A DNA stretch of 64,000 nt from Euzebya sp. (GTDB lineage: Bacteria > Actinomycetota > Nitriliruptoria > Euzebyales > Euzebyaceae). The stretch's first letter is position 1; each line of letters begins with the position of its first letter. The position numbers and the translations under genes were made by a program. Location: contig NZ_CAXQBR010000104.1 in assembly GCF_964222135.1 (NCBI RefSeq), positions 43,271-107,270 of the forward strand. The letters are read 5' to 3'. The notes beneath the pieces were generated by a model. The model worked only from the letters and a program-made list of their open reading frames with translations, did no database searches and was not told the origin of the DNA. Shown here in pieces: positions 16,096 to 23,284 of this stretch.

Positions 16096-17010
16096 TCAGG
16101 CGACGAGCGCGACGAGCAGGCTGGCCACCAGCACCGCGCCGGCGATCAGGCTGCGCACCGTCCGCTGCCCGTCGGCGTCGGGTCCGGTCCCGGCCTGCGT
16201 GGCGACGGCGCGCCACGCGGCGATCATCACCGCGCCCGCGACCAGCCCCCCGAGGTGGGCCTCCCAGGCGATCCGCGGGATGATCAGCGGCAGGGCGAGG
16301 TTCAGGAGGAGGAGCGGCAGCAGCTGGTTCAGCCCCGCCCGGCCCGCCGGGGTGTGGCGCGACAGGAACGCCGAGGTCACGTAGGCGCCGAAGAGCCCGA
16401 AGATCGCGCCGGACGCGCCGATGGCGGTGCCCCCGTCGTTGGTCAGCTGGAACGCGAGGCCGCCGGCGGCGGCCGACGCCGTGTAGAAGAGCAGGAACGG
16501 CACCGACCCGAAGCGCCGCTCCAGGTCCGGACCGAACACGAACAGCGCCCACATGTTGAACAGCACGTGGAAGAACGAGCGCGGGTCGTGCACCAGGGCG
16601 GCGCTGACCATCCGCCAGACCTGGCCGTCCTCGACCGCGGCGACGCCGTGCGCGAGCGGCTCGGCCACGGGTTGCCAGGCGGCGGGCGCGAGGAACCCGA
16701 GCACCCCGATCGCCGCGGTGACGTACAGGATCGCGCGGACGACCGGCGCGCCGTCCAGTCCGCTCCGACCGCGGATCTGCGCGGCGTTGACGACCCGGCT
16801 GCGCCCGGTCGGGGCGGCGCACTCGGGGCACTTCTGCCCCACGGCCGCCTGCCGGGTGCAGTCGACGCAGATCGGCCGGCCGCAGGACGAGCAGGCCAAC
16901 CGGGTGGGCCGGTCGTCGTGGCGGTAGCACGTCGGCACCGGCGCGGGCGACGGCATCCCGAGCGCGCGATCCTGCGGCTGGGGAGGGGGGTAGTTGGACC
17001 CGTCGACCAC
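16096..17010 (-). CDS. Rhomboid-family intramembrane serine protease with N-terminal zinc finger
   Basis: The N terminus has a B-box-like zinc module (CYRHDDRPTRLACSSCGRPICVDCTRQAAVGQKCPEC, about residues 25-62), usual in actinobacterial rhomboids. Six or seven helices follow. The catalytic serine is in GASGAIFGLFGA (near residue 197) and the catalytic histidine in HLGGLVAGAV (near 250); HVLFNMWALFVFG carries the conserved loop residues. It should cleave membrane-spanning substrates. GTG 17010 is chosen as the first plausible start clear of the upstream gene; an ATG 19 codons on (MPSPAPVP) is an alternative. Substrate unknown. Confidence 0.9.
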   Translation of the reverse strand: MVDGSNYPPPQPQDRALGMPSPAPVPTCYRHDDRPTRLACSSCGRPICVDCTRQAAVGQKCPECAAPTGRSRVVNAAQIRGRSGLDGAPVVRAILYVTAAIGVLGFLAPAAWQPVAEPLAHGVAAVEDGQVWRMVSAALVHDPRSFFHVLFNMWALFVFGPDLERRFGSVPFLLFYTASAAAGGLAFQLTNDGGTAIGASGAIFGLFGAYVTSAFLSRHTPAGRAGLNQLLPLLLLNLALPLIIPRIAWEAHLGGLVAGAVMIAAWRAVATQAGTGPDADGQRTVRSLIAGAVLVASLLVALVA

Positions 17011-17093
17011 GTCTGCCAGCCTGCCACGTGCCGTCCACGGCCCCCTCCACCGGGTTGGCGGGGTGCGGTAAAGCTTCCCCCAAGCCCCACTCG

Positions 17094-17876
17094 TCAGCGC
17101 AGGAGGGCGCGGTACTCCCCCAGCGGCAGTGCGAGGAAGCCCTCGGCGAACCCGCGGCCGCCCAGGGTGCCGCTCGCGCTGCGATAGGCGGCCAGACCCG
17201 AGGCCGAGCGGACGTAGTCGACGGTCTGCAGCGCCGTGCGGTACTCCGCGAGCGCCGCCTGCTTCCGCGCGAAGACCTCGACGACGTCGACCAGGACGGT
17301 GACCGGCCCGGGGGCCCACACCTCGTAGCCGAACACCACGACGTCGTCTCCCAGGTCGCTCGCGACCAGCCCGTCCACCGCGGCGCGGGGGTCGGGGTGG
17401 GGATCGAGGGGGGACGGCACGTACACCGTGGCGACATCACGCCCGTGGTCGGTGATCAGCTGCGCGACCGCATCCACCTCCTCGGGCAGGCCGCCGTCGG
17501 GGAGGCGGGCGAACGTCGGCGTCGCCTCCACCCCCAGGTGGCGGAGCGCCCGTCGCGTCTCCGCCTCGCGGACCGCGGTCACGTCAGCCCCTCCCCCGGC
17601 CGTCGCACCGCCGGAGGTCAGGACCAGGACCCGCACGTCGTCGCCGTCGTCGGCGTGGCGGGCGAGCGTCGCCCCCGGCCCGATCGCCTCGTCGTCGGGG
17701 TGCGGCGCGACGACCAGGACCGGCCCCCCAGGCGGTCCGGGCATGAGCGTCGGCCCGTGCCCCGCACGCGTGGTGAGGGACAGGGCGAGCTCGCGGGCCT
17801 GGGGCGGCAGGCCCGTGAGCACCCCACGGCCCGCCATCCGGACGCGGCGGCGGATCGCGCGGATGCCAGGGGTCAC
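17094..17876 (-). CDS. PIG-L family (LmbE-like) deacetylase
   Basis: A 260-aa zinc-dependent N-acetylglucosamine deacetylase-like protein. The family motif APHPDDEAIGPGATLARH supplies the metal ligands and the catalytic Asp, and PSPLDPHPDPRAAVDGL supplies the third ligand. Relatives deacetylate GlcNAc-inositol (mycothiol), GlcNAc-PI or antibiotic precursors; which applies here is not visible. GTG 17876 overlaps the stop of the small zinc-finger gene (GTGA). The two are preceded by an alpha/beta hydrolase, and all three form one operon. Confidence 0.88.
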   Translation of the reverse strand: MTPGIRAIRRRVRMAGRGVLTGLPPQARELALSLTTRAGHGPTLMPGPPGGPVLVVAPHPDDEAIGPGATLARHADDGDDVRVLVLTSGGATAGGGADVTAVREAETRRALRHLGVEATPTFARLPDGGLPEEVDAVAQLITDHGRDVATVYVPSPLDPHPDPRAAVDGLVASDLGDDVVVFGYEVWAPGPVTVLVDVVEVFARKQAALAEYRTALQTVDYVRSASGLAAYRSASGTLGGRGFAEGFLALPLGEYRALLR

Positions 17877-18043
17877 CGGTCCTCCCCCGGCCCGACGTCC
17901 GGCTTGACCAGGCCGACCCGGGCCGCCTCGGGCTGGAGGGGGTCGGTGACCTCCGGGCCGAGGTCGTGGTCGGTCCGCAGGTGGTCGGCCAGCATGGCCT
18001 TCAGGTCGAAGCGCAGCGGGCAGTGGGGGCACTGCAGGGCCAT
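17873..18043 (-). CDS. 56-aa C2H2 zinc-finger protein
   Basis: A small protein with a textbook C2H2 spacing: C5-x2-C8-x12-H21-x4-H26 (CPHCPLRFDLKAMLADHL and on to TDH). The rest is a short, Pro/Glu-rich tail without structure that I recognise. The start ATG 18041-18043 has a strong GGAGGAT site 6 nt upstream, so it is truly expressed. It overlaps the PIG-L gene by 4 bases and follows the hydrolase by 14 bp. Bacterial C2H2 proteins are uncommon outside the Ros/MucR type, which this does not resemble. It could bind DNA or a partner enzyme. Confidence 0.75.
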   Translation of the reverse strand: MALQCPHCPLRFDLKAMLADHLRTDHDLGPEVTDPLQPEAARVGLVKPDVGPGEDR

Positions 18044-18057
18044 GGCGGGATCCTCCG

Positions 18058-18915
18058 TCAGGTCGTGGGCTGCTCGCCGGGACCGGCACCGTCCGCCGCC
18101 GCGAGGAACGGGACCAGGACGTCGAGCAGGCCGGTGGGGTTCTCGGTCGCCGGGGAGTGCAGCGCGTCGGGGACCACGGCGTACCGCGCGGTCGGGATCC
18201 GGTCGGCCAGCATGCGCTGCTCGCGGGGCCGCCAGGTCCGGTCGCCCTCCCCGTGGCAGACCAGCACCGGGATGTCGATGCCGTGCAGGAACGCCCCGAG
18301 GGGCATCGCGGTGATCAGGTTGCGCCCGACCCCGACGACCGCGTCGGGCGACATGGCGAGGAAGCGCTCTCGGACCAGCGCGTCGCGACCGTCGACCGCG
18401 CCACCCCCGGCGCCCTCGCCGGCCTCGCCGCCGAGCACCGCCCACGCCGCGTCCATCCCGCGATCCCGTGCGGTCGCGGCGACCCGCTCGACCATCGCCC
18501 GCGCGTCGTCCCCGAGGGCACCCAGGCCGGTGCCGAGGAGGGTGAGGGACCGCAGCCGCTCGCTCGCCAGGTAGGCCACGCGCTGGGCGACGAGGCCGCC
18601 GTGGCTGTGGCCGAGCAGGTGGACCTCACCGAGGTCCATCGCGTCCAGCAGACCGAGGACCCAGCGGGCGTGGGCTGCCAGGCCCCAGTCGTCGTCGGAC
18701 GGCGGCGGGCAGCTGCCGTGCCCCGGCAGGTCCGGCACGACAACCCGGCGGACGGCGCCCAGCGGCTCCACGACGTCGACGAAGTCCTCCTTCGAGCCCG
18801 TCCAGCCGTGGAGCGCGACGAGCGGCGTCGCCCCGACTGCGGCTCGGTCGCCGGCCGGCACGTCGATGCATGCGGGCGCGACCTCGCCGATCGGGGTGTG
18901 CGCGGGGGCGGACAT
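18058..18915 (-). CDS. Alpha/beta-fold hydrolase
   Basis: A 285-aa hydrolase with a complete apparent triad: nucleophile in GHSHGG, acid in HGEGDRTWRP, and histidine in VPDALHSPATENP. The oxyanion segment is ALHGWTGSKEDF. It most resembles soluble esterase or lactonase-type members; no substrate can be assigned. ATG 18915 is preferred over a GTG at 18963, which would add 16 residues that look unrelated to the fold. It heads the operon with the C2H2 protein and PIG-L deacetylase and is divergent from hemQ. Confidence 0.85.
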   Translation of the reverse strand: MSAPAHTPIGEVAPACIDVPAGDRAAVGATPLVALHGWTGSKEDFVDVVEPLGAVRRVVVPDLPGHGSCPPPSDDDWGLAAHARWVLGLLDAMDLGEVHLLGHSHGGLVAQRVAYLASERLRSLTLLGTGLGALGDDARAMVERVAATARDRGMDAAWAVLGGEAGEGAGGGAVDGRDALVRERFLAMSPDAVVGVGRNLITAMPLGAFLHGIDIPVLVCHGEGDRTWRPREQRMLADRIPTARYAVVPDALHSPATENPTGLLDVLVPFLAAADGAGPGEQPTT

Positions 18916-18989
18916 CACCTCGAAGTGTGCCGTACGCCCGGGCGCTGGCAGGATCTCTCCCACTGCCCGCCACCCGAGAGGGACCTCTG

Positions 18990-19787
18990 ATGCCGACCGT
19001 GCCCAGCCAGGGCTGGGGTGTCCTGCACCTCTTCTTCCACTTCCGCCGCGCGATGCTCGAGGACCCCGTCCACGCCGGCGGGGACTTCATCCAGCGCATC
19101 ACCGAGCTCGACGGTCGCGAGGGCTACCAGGTGATCGCCTTCAGCGTCCTCGGGCAGAAGGCCGACCTCGGGCTGATGGTCCTCGGCCCCGACCTCGACG
19201 TCCTCGACGCGTTCGCCACCGAGCTGCCGAACAGCCCGCTCGGCGCGGGGCTCGTGCCCGCCGCGAGCTACGTCAGCCTGACCGAGACGAGTGAGTACAC
19301 CTCGACCGGCGAGGACGAGCGCGCGCGCCTGGTCTCCGAGGAGGGGATGGATCCGGACGACCCCGAGCTCGAGGCCCGGGTGCAGGCCTTCGACCAGCGC
19401 ATGGCCACCTACGTCGAGCACAAGCTGCACCCGAACCTCCCCCGGACCCGCGTCATCGGCTTCTACCCGATGAGCAAGCGCCGCCTGCCGGACGCCAACT
19501 GGTACGAGCTCGACTTCGCCGAGCGCAAGCGGCTGATGGGCGGCCACGCCCGCGTGGGCCGCGGCTACCGCGGGCGGGTCACCCAGCTGATCACCGGGTC
19601 CACCGGTCTCGACGACTGGGAGTGGGGCGTCACCCTGCTGACCGACGACCCGGCGACGCTGAAGGAGATCGTCTACGAGATGCGCTTCGACGAGGTCAGC
19701 GCCCGCTACGCGGAGTTCGGCCCGTTCGTCACCGGCCTGGTGATGGAGCCCGACGCCCTGGTGCGGCGCCTCGGGCTGTCGCCGTGA
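18990..19787 (+). CDS. hemQ: Coproheme decarboxylase HemQ (chlorite dismutase family)
   Basis: A 265-aa protein that would convert coproheme III to heme b, the last step of the coproporphyrin-dependent heme route of Gram-positive bacteria. Visible family features are GWGVLHLFFHFRR, a long acidic insert, and the heme-side block RVIGFYPMSKRR (YP-M-x-K-R-R), followed by ITGSTGLDDWEWGVTLLTDDPATLKEIVYEMRFDEVSARYAEFGPFVTG. It lacks the distal Arg context typical of true chlorite dismutases as far as I can judge. The ATG is preceded by an AGAGG/CCTCT inverted repeat that includes the ribosome binding site. Other heme genes are not in the window. Confidence 0.9.
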   Translation: MPTVPSQGWGVLHLFFHFRRAMLEDPVHAGGDFIQRITELDGREGYQVIAFSVLGQKADLGLMVLGPDLDVLDAFATELPNSPLGAGLVPAASYVSLTETSEYTSTGEDERARLVSEEGMDPDDPELEARVQAFDQRMATYVEHKLHPNLPRTRVIGFYPMSKRRLPDANWYELDFAERKRLMGGHARVGRGYRGRVTQLITGSTGLDDWEWGVTLLTDDPATLKEIVYEMRFDEVSARYAEFGPFVTGLVMEPDALVRRLGLSP

Positions 19788-19829
19788 CCGCCGTCCGCGG
19801 GACCGCGAACCCGATCCCGGACACGACGA

Positions 19830-19850
19830 AGGGGCCCTCGCGGGGCCCCT
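19830..19850. terminator. Bidirectional hairpin terminator between hemQ and hup
   Basis: AGGGGCCC-TCGCG-GGGCCCCT, an 8-bp perfect G+C stem with a 5-nt loop, lies between the convergent ends of hemQ (19787) and the HU gene (19888). There is no T-run, as is usual in high-G+C actinobacteria. Confidence 0.75.
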
Positions 19851-19887
19851 CCGGTCATCGCGGTGCGCGTGTGCGCACCACCGGCGC

Positions 19888-20163
19888 CTACTTGTTGACG
19901 GCGTCCTTGAACTTCTTGGCGGCCTTGAAGCGCGGGGTCTTCGAGGCGGCGATGTCGATCTCCTCGCCCGTCTGCGGGTTGCGGCCCTTGCGGGCGGCGT
20001 TCTCGCGGTGGTCGAAGTTGCCGAAGTCGGTGACCGAGACCTTCTCGCCCGAGGCGACCGCGTCGGTGATCGTGCTGACGATCGCGTCGAGCGCGGTGTT
20101 CATGTCGCTCTTGGACATGCCCGCGGCGTCGGCCGCGGAGGCGATGAGCTCTGACTTGTTCAT
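19888..20163 (-). CDS. HU-family nucleoid protein
   Basis: A 91-aa HU protein that bends and compacts DNA. It has MNKSELIASAADAAGMSKSDMNTALDAIVSTITDAVASGEKVSVTDFGNF, then the DNA-binding arm GRNPQTGEEIDIAASKTPRFKAAKKFKDAVNK. It lacks the long Lys/Ala-rich C-terminal tail of mycobacterial HupB. GGGAGG-rich sequence precedes ATG 20163. Confidence 0.97.
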   Translation of the reverse strand: MNKSELIASAADAAGMSKSDMNTALDAIVSTITDAVASGEKVSVTDFGNFDHRENAARKGRNPQTGEEIDIAASKTPRFKAAKKFKDAVNK

Positions 20164-20263
20164 GATGGGCTCCCTCCCGTGATGGGTGGTCGTCGTGGTG
20201 GATCCTGCGCCGGTGGGCAGGAAGCGGACCCTGCAAGCTGGTCTGGCCCGCGAGTCGACGCGC

Positions 20264-20269
20264 TACGTT
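20264..20269 (+). promoter_or_regulatory. TACGTT -10 box of the OctT-like gene
   Basis: TACGTT fits the TAnnnT consensus and lies 47 nt before GTG 20317, leaving a short leader. It is inside the space divergent from the HU gene. Confidence 0.4.
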
Positions 20270-20316
20270 GCCCGCCGACGGCCCGTCTCGCAAGCACCCT
20301 CGACCATATCGGTCGT

Positions 20317-21063
20317 GTGGTCGTCCTCGGCGACTCGCTCTCGTTCCACGGTCCAGAGGGCCCTGTCCCCCTCGCCGACCCGCGCCTGTACCCGAACGTC
20401 CTCGGGGTCGAGCTCGACCGCCTGACGGGTCGCCCGTGGGCGGTGGAGGTGTGGGGCCGGGCCGGCTGGGGCGTCCGGGAGCTGTGGCTCGCGCTGCAGA
20501 AGGACGTCCACCTCCAGCAGCAGCTGCTCATCCCCGCCGACGCGGTGGTCCTCGGCATCGGCTCCGCCGACCAGCTCAGCGTCGCGGTGCCCCGCTGGGT
20601 GGTGATGGCGCTGCCGTACCTCCGGCCGACCGGGCTGCGACGGGCGCTCCGCCGCCGCATCGACCACGTCCACCCCGCCCTCACCCGGCTGACCGGCGGC
20701 CGGATGCGCTACACGCCGCCGTCGGTCATCCGCCACGCCTGGTCGAAGTCGGTGGACGCGATCCGGCTGTTCGCCGGCGAGGACGTGCCGCTGGTCGCGG
20801 TGCTGCCCGCGGCGCACCGGACCACCTACTACGGCGGGATGACCACCCACCACGTGGGCACCCACCGGCTGGTCGCCGAGCTCGCCGCCGCGAAGGACGT
20901 GGCAGCCGTGGACCTGGCCGCGCTCACGCGCGACCGGCTCGACGAGCTCAACGTCGACGGCGCGCACTGGTCCTGGGCCATCCACGCCGACGTCGGGACC
21001 GCCATGGCTCGCGCGCTGGCGGCCCAGCTGCACCCGGCGCCGGGCGCCCGGACCCCGGCCTAG
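20317..21063 (+). CDS. SGNH-type acyltransferase resembling diglucosylglycerate octanoyltransferase (OctT)
   Basis: The SGNH block I nucleophile is in VVVLGDSLSFHG. The following PEGPVPLADPRLYPNVLGVELDRLTG, the ALQKDVHLQQ region and the final DGAHWSWAIHADVG (Asp/His of block V) match my memory of mycobacterial Rv2418c (OctT), which octanoylates the glucosylglycerate precursor of methylglucose lipopolysaccharides. This is by eye, not by search. An in-frame ATG lies much further upstream at 20182, but the added 45 residues are low-complexity, so GTG 20317 is preferred. Its TAG stop doubles as the first three bases of the next gene's -10 box. Confidence 0.72.
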   Translation: MVVLGDSLSFHGPEGPVPLADPRLYPNVLGVELDRLTGRPWAVEVWGRAGWGVRELWLALQKDVHLQQQLLIPADAVVLGIGSADQLSVAVPRWVVMALPYLRPTGLRRALRRRIDHVHPALTRLTGGRMRYTPPSVIRHAWSKSVDAIRLFAGEDVPLVAVLPAAHRTTYYGGMTTHHVGTHRLVAELAAAKDVAAVDLAALTRDRLDELNVDGAHWSWAIHADVGTAMARALAAQLHPAPGARTPA

Positions 21064-21066
21064 GCT
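21061..21066 (+). promoter_or_regulatory. TAGGCT -10 box that includes the upstream stop codon
   Basis: TAGGCT lies 9 nt before GTG 21076. Its first three bases are the TAG stop of the OctT-like gene, so one sequence ends one gene and promotes the next. Confidence 0.55.
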
Positions 21067-21075
21067 GGAGCGGAC

Positions 21076-21522
21076 GTGGAGCTGCTCGTGCCCGTCGTGT
21101 TCCTGATCCCCCTCGCCTTCCTGGGGGCGCTGCTCGGCGTGTGGATCTGGGCGCTCGTCGACGCCCTGCAGGTGCCGGCCGACATCTTCTACCGATCCGG
21201 CGCGAAGGTGATCTGGGCGGTCCTGATCGGGGTGATGGGTCCGATCGCCGCCGTCGTCTACCTGGCGGTCGGCCGCCCGGACCGTGCCACGCGCGAGTGG
21301 ATCGCCGCCCAGCAGGCGGCGGGCGTCGACCTGCGGGTCTACCGGGTCTACGACCAGGGCGTCGCCCGGCCCCAGCCGCCCTGGCCGTCGCAGCCGACAC
21401 CCCCATCGCCTCCCCCCGGTTGGGGACCGGCCCCTCCCCCGTGGCCACCCGGTGATCCCGGCCGGCAGGGCGGTGCGCCACCGGGATACCCGCCGGGGCC
21501 GCCGCACGCGCCCGGGAGCTGA
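21076..21522 (+). CDS. PLDc_N-like membrane protein with proline-rich tail
   Basis: A 148-aa protein with two N-terminal membrane helices (about residues 4-28 and 45-66), separated by the loop VDALQVPADIFYRSGAKVIWAV, typical of the phospholipase-D N-terminal (PLDc_N) two-helix module. The C-terminal half is Pro/Gly-rich (PSQPTPPSPPPGWGPAPPPW) and probably disordered in the cytoplasm. The start is leaderless-type. Function unknown; it has no catalytic HKD motif. Confidence 0.75.
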   Translation: MELLVPVVFLIPLAFLGALLGVWIWALVDALQVPADIFYRSGAKVIWAVLIGVMGPIAAVVYLAVGRPDRATREWIAAQQAAGVDLRVYRVYDQGVARPQPPWPSQPTPPSPPPGWGPAPPPWPPGDPGRQGGAPPGYPPGPPHAPGS

Positions 21523-21544
21523 TCACCGGCGCCGCCGCGCCGCC

Positions 21545-21550
21545 TACACT
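21545..21550 (+). promoter_or_regulatory. TACACT -10 box of the TetR-HAD operon
   Basis: TACACT lies 47 nt before ATG 21598. The leader between them contains GAGCGGAG just upstream of the start and a GC-rich inverted repeat (CGGCCGACCGACGGCCG) where TetR autorepression would be plausible. Confidence 0.4.
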
Positions 21551-21597
21551 CCTCGAGCGGCCGACCGACGGCCGTCGTCGACGAGCGGAGCCACGCG

Positions 21598-22233
21598 ATG
21601 GGTCACGTGCCGCCCGACCGGGGAGCGCCTGCGGTGCGCGCAGGTCGCGGGGTCGCCACCCGGCGGACCCTCGTGCGGGCCGCCCTCGACCTGTTCGCCG
21701 ACAAGGGCGTGGAGGAGACCGCGGTCGACGAGATCACGTCGGCCGCCAACGTCGCCAAGGGCACGTTCTACGTGCACTTCCAGCGCAAGCAGGACGTGCT
21801 CCTCGAGTGGGCCGCCGAGCTGGTGGAGGCCATCGACTCGAGCGCCCTGCCCGACGACGACGCCCCCGCCGCGCTGCGGGCGCTGGGCCAGCAGGTCGCC
21901 GCCCGGATGGAGGAGGGGCCGCGACGCCTGGTCGGCCGGGTGGTCCGTGAGATGGTGGGCAACTCCGGCGACTGGTACCGCGTGCTCGGGGACCGGGAGA
22001 CGCTGTGGTCGCGGATCATCCCGATCGTCGAGCGGGGCCAGGCGGCCGGGACGATCCGGACCGACATGAGCCCCCTCCGCCTGTCGATGGCGTTGACCAT
22101 CCTGTGGCTCGACAACGTCGTCGGGTGGGCGGAGCGCGAGAACCCCCGTCCCCTCCCCGACGCCGTCGCGCTCTCCACCGATCTGTTCCTCGGCGGCGCC
22201 CAGACCCCGGTGGCCGAGCGGGCGGAGGGGTGA
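21598..22233 (+). CDS. TetR-family transcriptional regulator
   Basis: A 211-aa regulator. The N-terminal helix-turn-helix is clear: TRRTLVRAALDLFADKGVEETAVDEITSAANVAKGTFYVHFQRKQDVLLEW (about residues 22-72). The ligand domain carries no assignable pocket. It overlaps the HAD gene by GTGA, and probably controls its own operon. Effector unknown. Confidence 0.9.
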   Translation: MGHVPPDRGAPAVRAGRGVATRRTLVRAALDLFADKGVEETAVDEITSAANVAKGTFYVHFQRKQDVLLEWAAELVEAIDSSALPDDDAPAALRALGQQVAARMEEGPRRLVGRVVREMVGNSGDWYRVLGDRETLWSRIIPIVERGQAAGTIRTDMSPLRLSMALTILWLDNVVGWAERENPRPLPDAVALSTDLFLGGAQTPVAERAEG

Positions 22234-22865
22234 CGGGGGTCCGCTGGGTCTGCCTCGACATCGGCGAGACCCTGATCGACGAGACGCGCGTCTGGACGAC
22301 GTGGGCGCAGGTCCTCGACATCACCCCCCTGGTGCTGCACGCCGCGATGGGCATCGCGATCGCCCAGGGTGGCTCCTACCCCGAGGCGCTCGTCCGCTTC
22401 GCGCCCGACTGGCCGGACCGGGTGCCGGAGTTCGAGGCCGCGTTCGGCGGCTTCACCCCCGCTGACCTCTACCCGGACGCCCTCGACGCCCTCGAGGACC
22501 TGTCCGCCGCGGGGTTCGGGGTCGCCGTGATCGGCAACCAGCCGGCGCCCCGGACCGCGCAGCTCCGGGCGATCGGGGTCCGACCCGACGTGATGGCCAT
22601 GTCCGACGAGCTGGGCGCAGCCAAGCCCGATCCGGCGTTCTTCGCCGCCGTGCTCACCGCCCTCGGCGACCCGGCGCCCGATCAGGTCGCCTACGTCGGT
22701 GACCGGGTCGACAACGACGTGACAGCCGCCCACGCCTGCGGCCTGCGCACCATCCACCTGCGACGCGGTCCCTGGGGCCTCCTCGGCCCCCAGGACGATG
22801 GCACCGCCGACGCGGTGGCCGACGACCTGCACGCCGTCGTCCGCACCGTCACCGCCTGGAGGTGA
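22230..22865 (+). CDS. HAD-superfamily hydrolase
   Basis: A 211-aa HAD-like protein. Motif I reads CLDIGETLID, with the nucleophile Asp but Gly in place of the usual second Asp (DxGxT variant, as in some REG-2-like members). Motif II is in VIGNQPAP, motif III Lys in LGAAKPDP, and motif IV in YVGDRVDNDVTAAHACGLRTIHL. A Gly at the acid/base position may slow or change the chemistry. GTG 22230 overlaps the TetR stop. Substrate unknown. Confidence 0.85.
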   Translation: MTGVRWVCLDIGETLIDETRVWTTWAQVLDITPLVLHAAMGIAIAQGGSYPEALVRFAPDWPDRVPEFEAAFGGFTPADLYPDALDALEDLSAAGFGVAVIGNQPAPRTAQLRAIGVRPDVMAMSDELGAAKPDPAFFAAVLTALGDPAPDQVAYVGDRVDNDVTAAHACGLRTIHLRRGPWGLLGPQDDGTADAVADDLHAVVRTVTAWR

Positions 22866-22877
22866 CGGCCGGCGGGG

Positions 22878-23237
22878 TCAGGCCTTCAGCGTCGCGGCGA
22901 AGCGCCCCCAGGCATCCGGGTCGTCGCCGACGGACAGCTCCGTGCCGCAGCGGACCAGCGGCAGGTTGATGACGTCCGGGTGGCGGCACATCCGCTCGAT
23001 CCAGTCCTCCTCGCCGGCGGAGAAGTACACCAGCCCCTCCTCGAGGTAGGTCTTCGAGGTCTTGTCGAGCACGGCCTGGACGCCGAAGGCCTGCACCCAC
23101 TTGCGCAGCTCCCCCGGGGTCGGCGCCTTCCGCCGCACGTCGACGGCGTGGAACCGGATGCCCCTGTCGGAGAAGAACCGCTCCGCCTTCTTCGCGACCT
23201 TGTTCTTCGGGTGGGTGAACAGCTGCAGGTCTGCCAT
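22878..23237 (-). CDS. ArsC/Spx-fold protein without the catalytic cysteine
   Basis: A 119-aa thioredoxin-fold protein of the arsenate-reductase-like family: LQLFTHPKNKVAKKAERFFSDRGIRFHAVDVRRKAPTPGELRKWVQAFGV, and later INLPLVRCGTELSVGDDPDAWG. At the position where ArsC has its active-site Cys (after NP/HP), the sequence has Lys/Asn. It is therefore unlikely to reduce arsenate. The remaining cysteines (near residues 85 and 99) do not form the family's usual pairs. TACCCT lies 7 nt before the ATG, so the mRNA is leaderless. Confidence 0.82.
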   Translation of the reverse strand: MADLQLFTHPKNKVAKKAERFFSDRGIRFHAVDVRRKAPTPGELRKWVQAFGVQAVLDKTSKTYLEEGLVYFSAGEEDWIERMCRHPDVINLPLVRCGTELSVGDDPDAWGRFAATLKA

Positions 23238-23244
23238 GGGTCGC

Positions 23245-23274
23245 AGGGTAGCGCCGCCGGACGCGGGCTAGGCT
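23245..23274. promoter_or_regulatory. Divergent leaderless promoters of the ArsC-like and amidase genes
   Basis: The minus strand has TACCCT (23250-23245), 7 nt before ATG 23237. The plus strand has TAGGCT (23269-23274), 10 nt before ATG 23285. The two boxes are 18 bp apart in a 47-bp divergent region. Confidence 0.55.
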
Positions 23275-23284
23275 CCGCGCCGCG

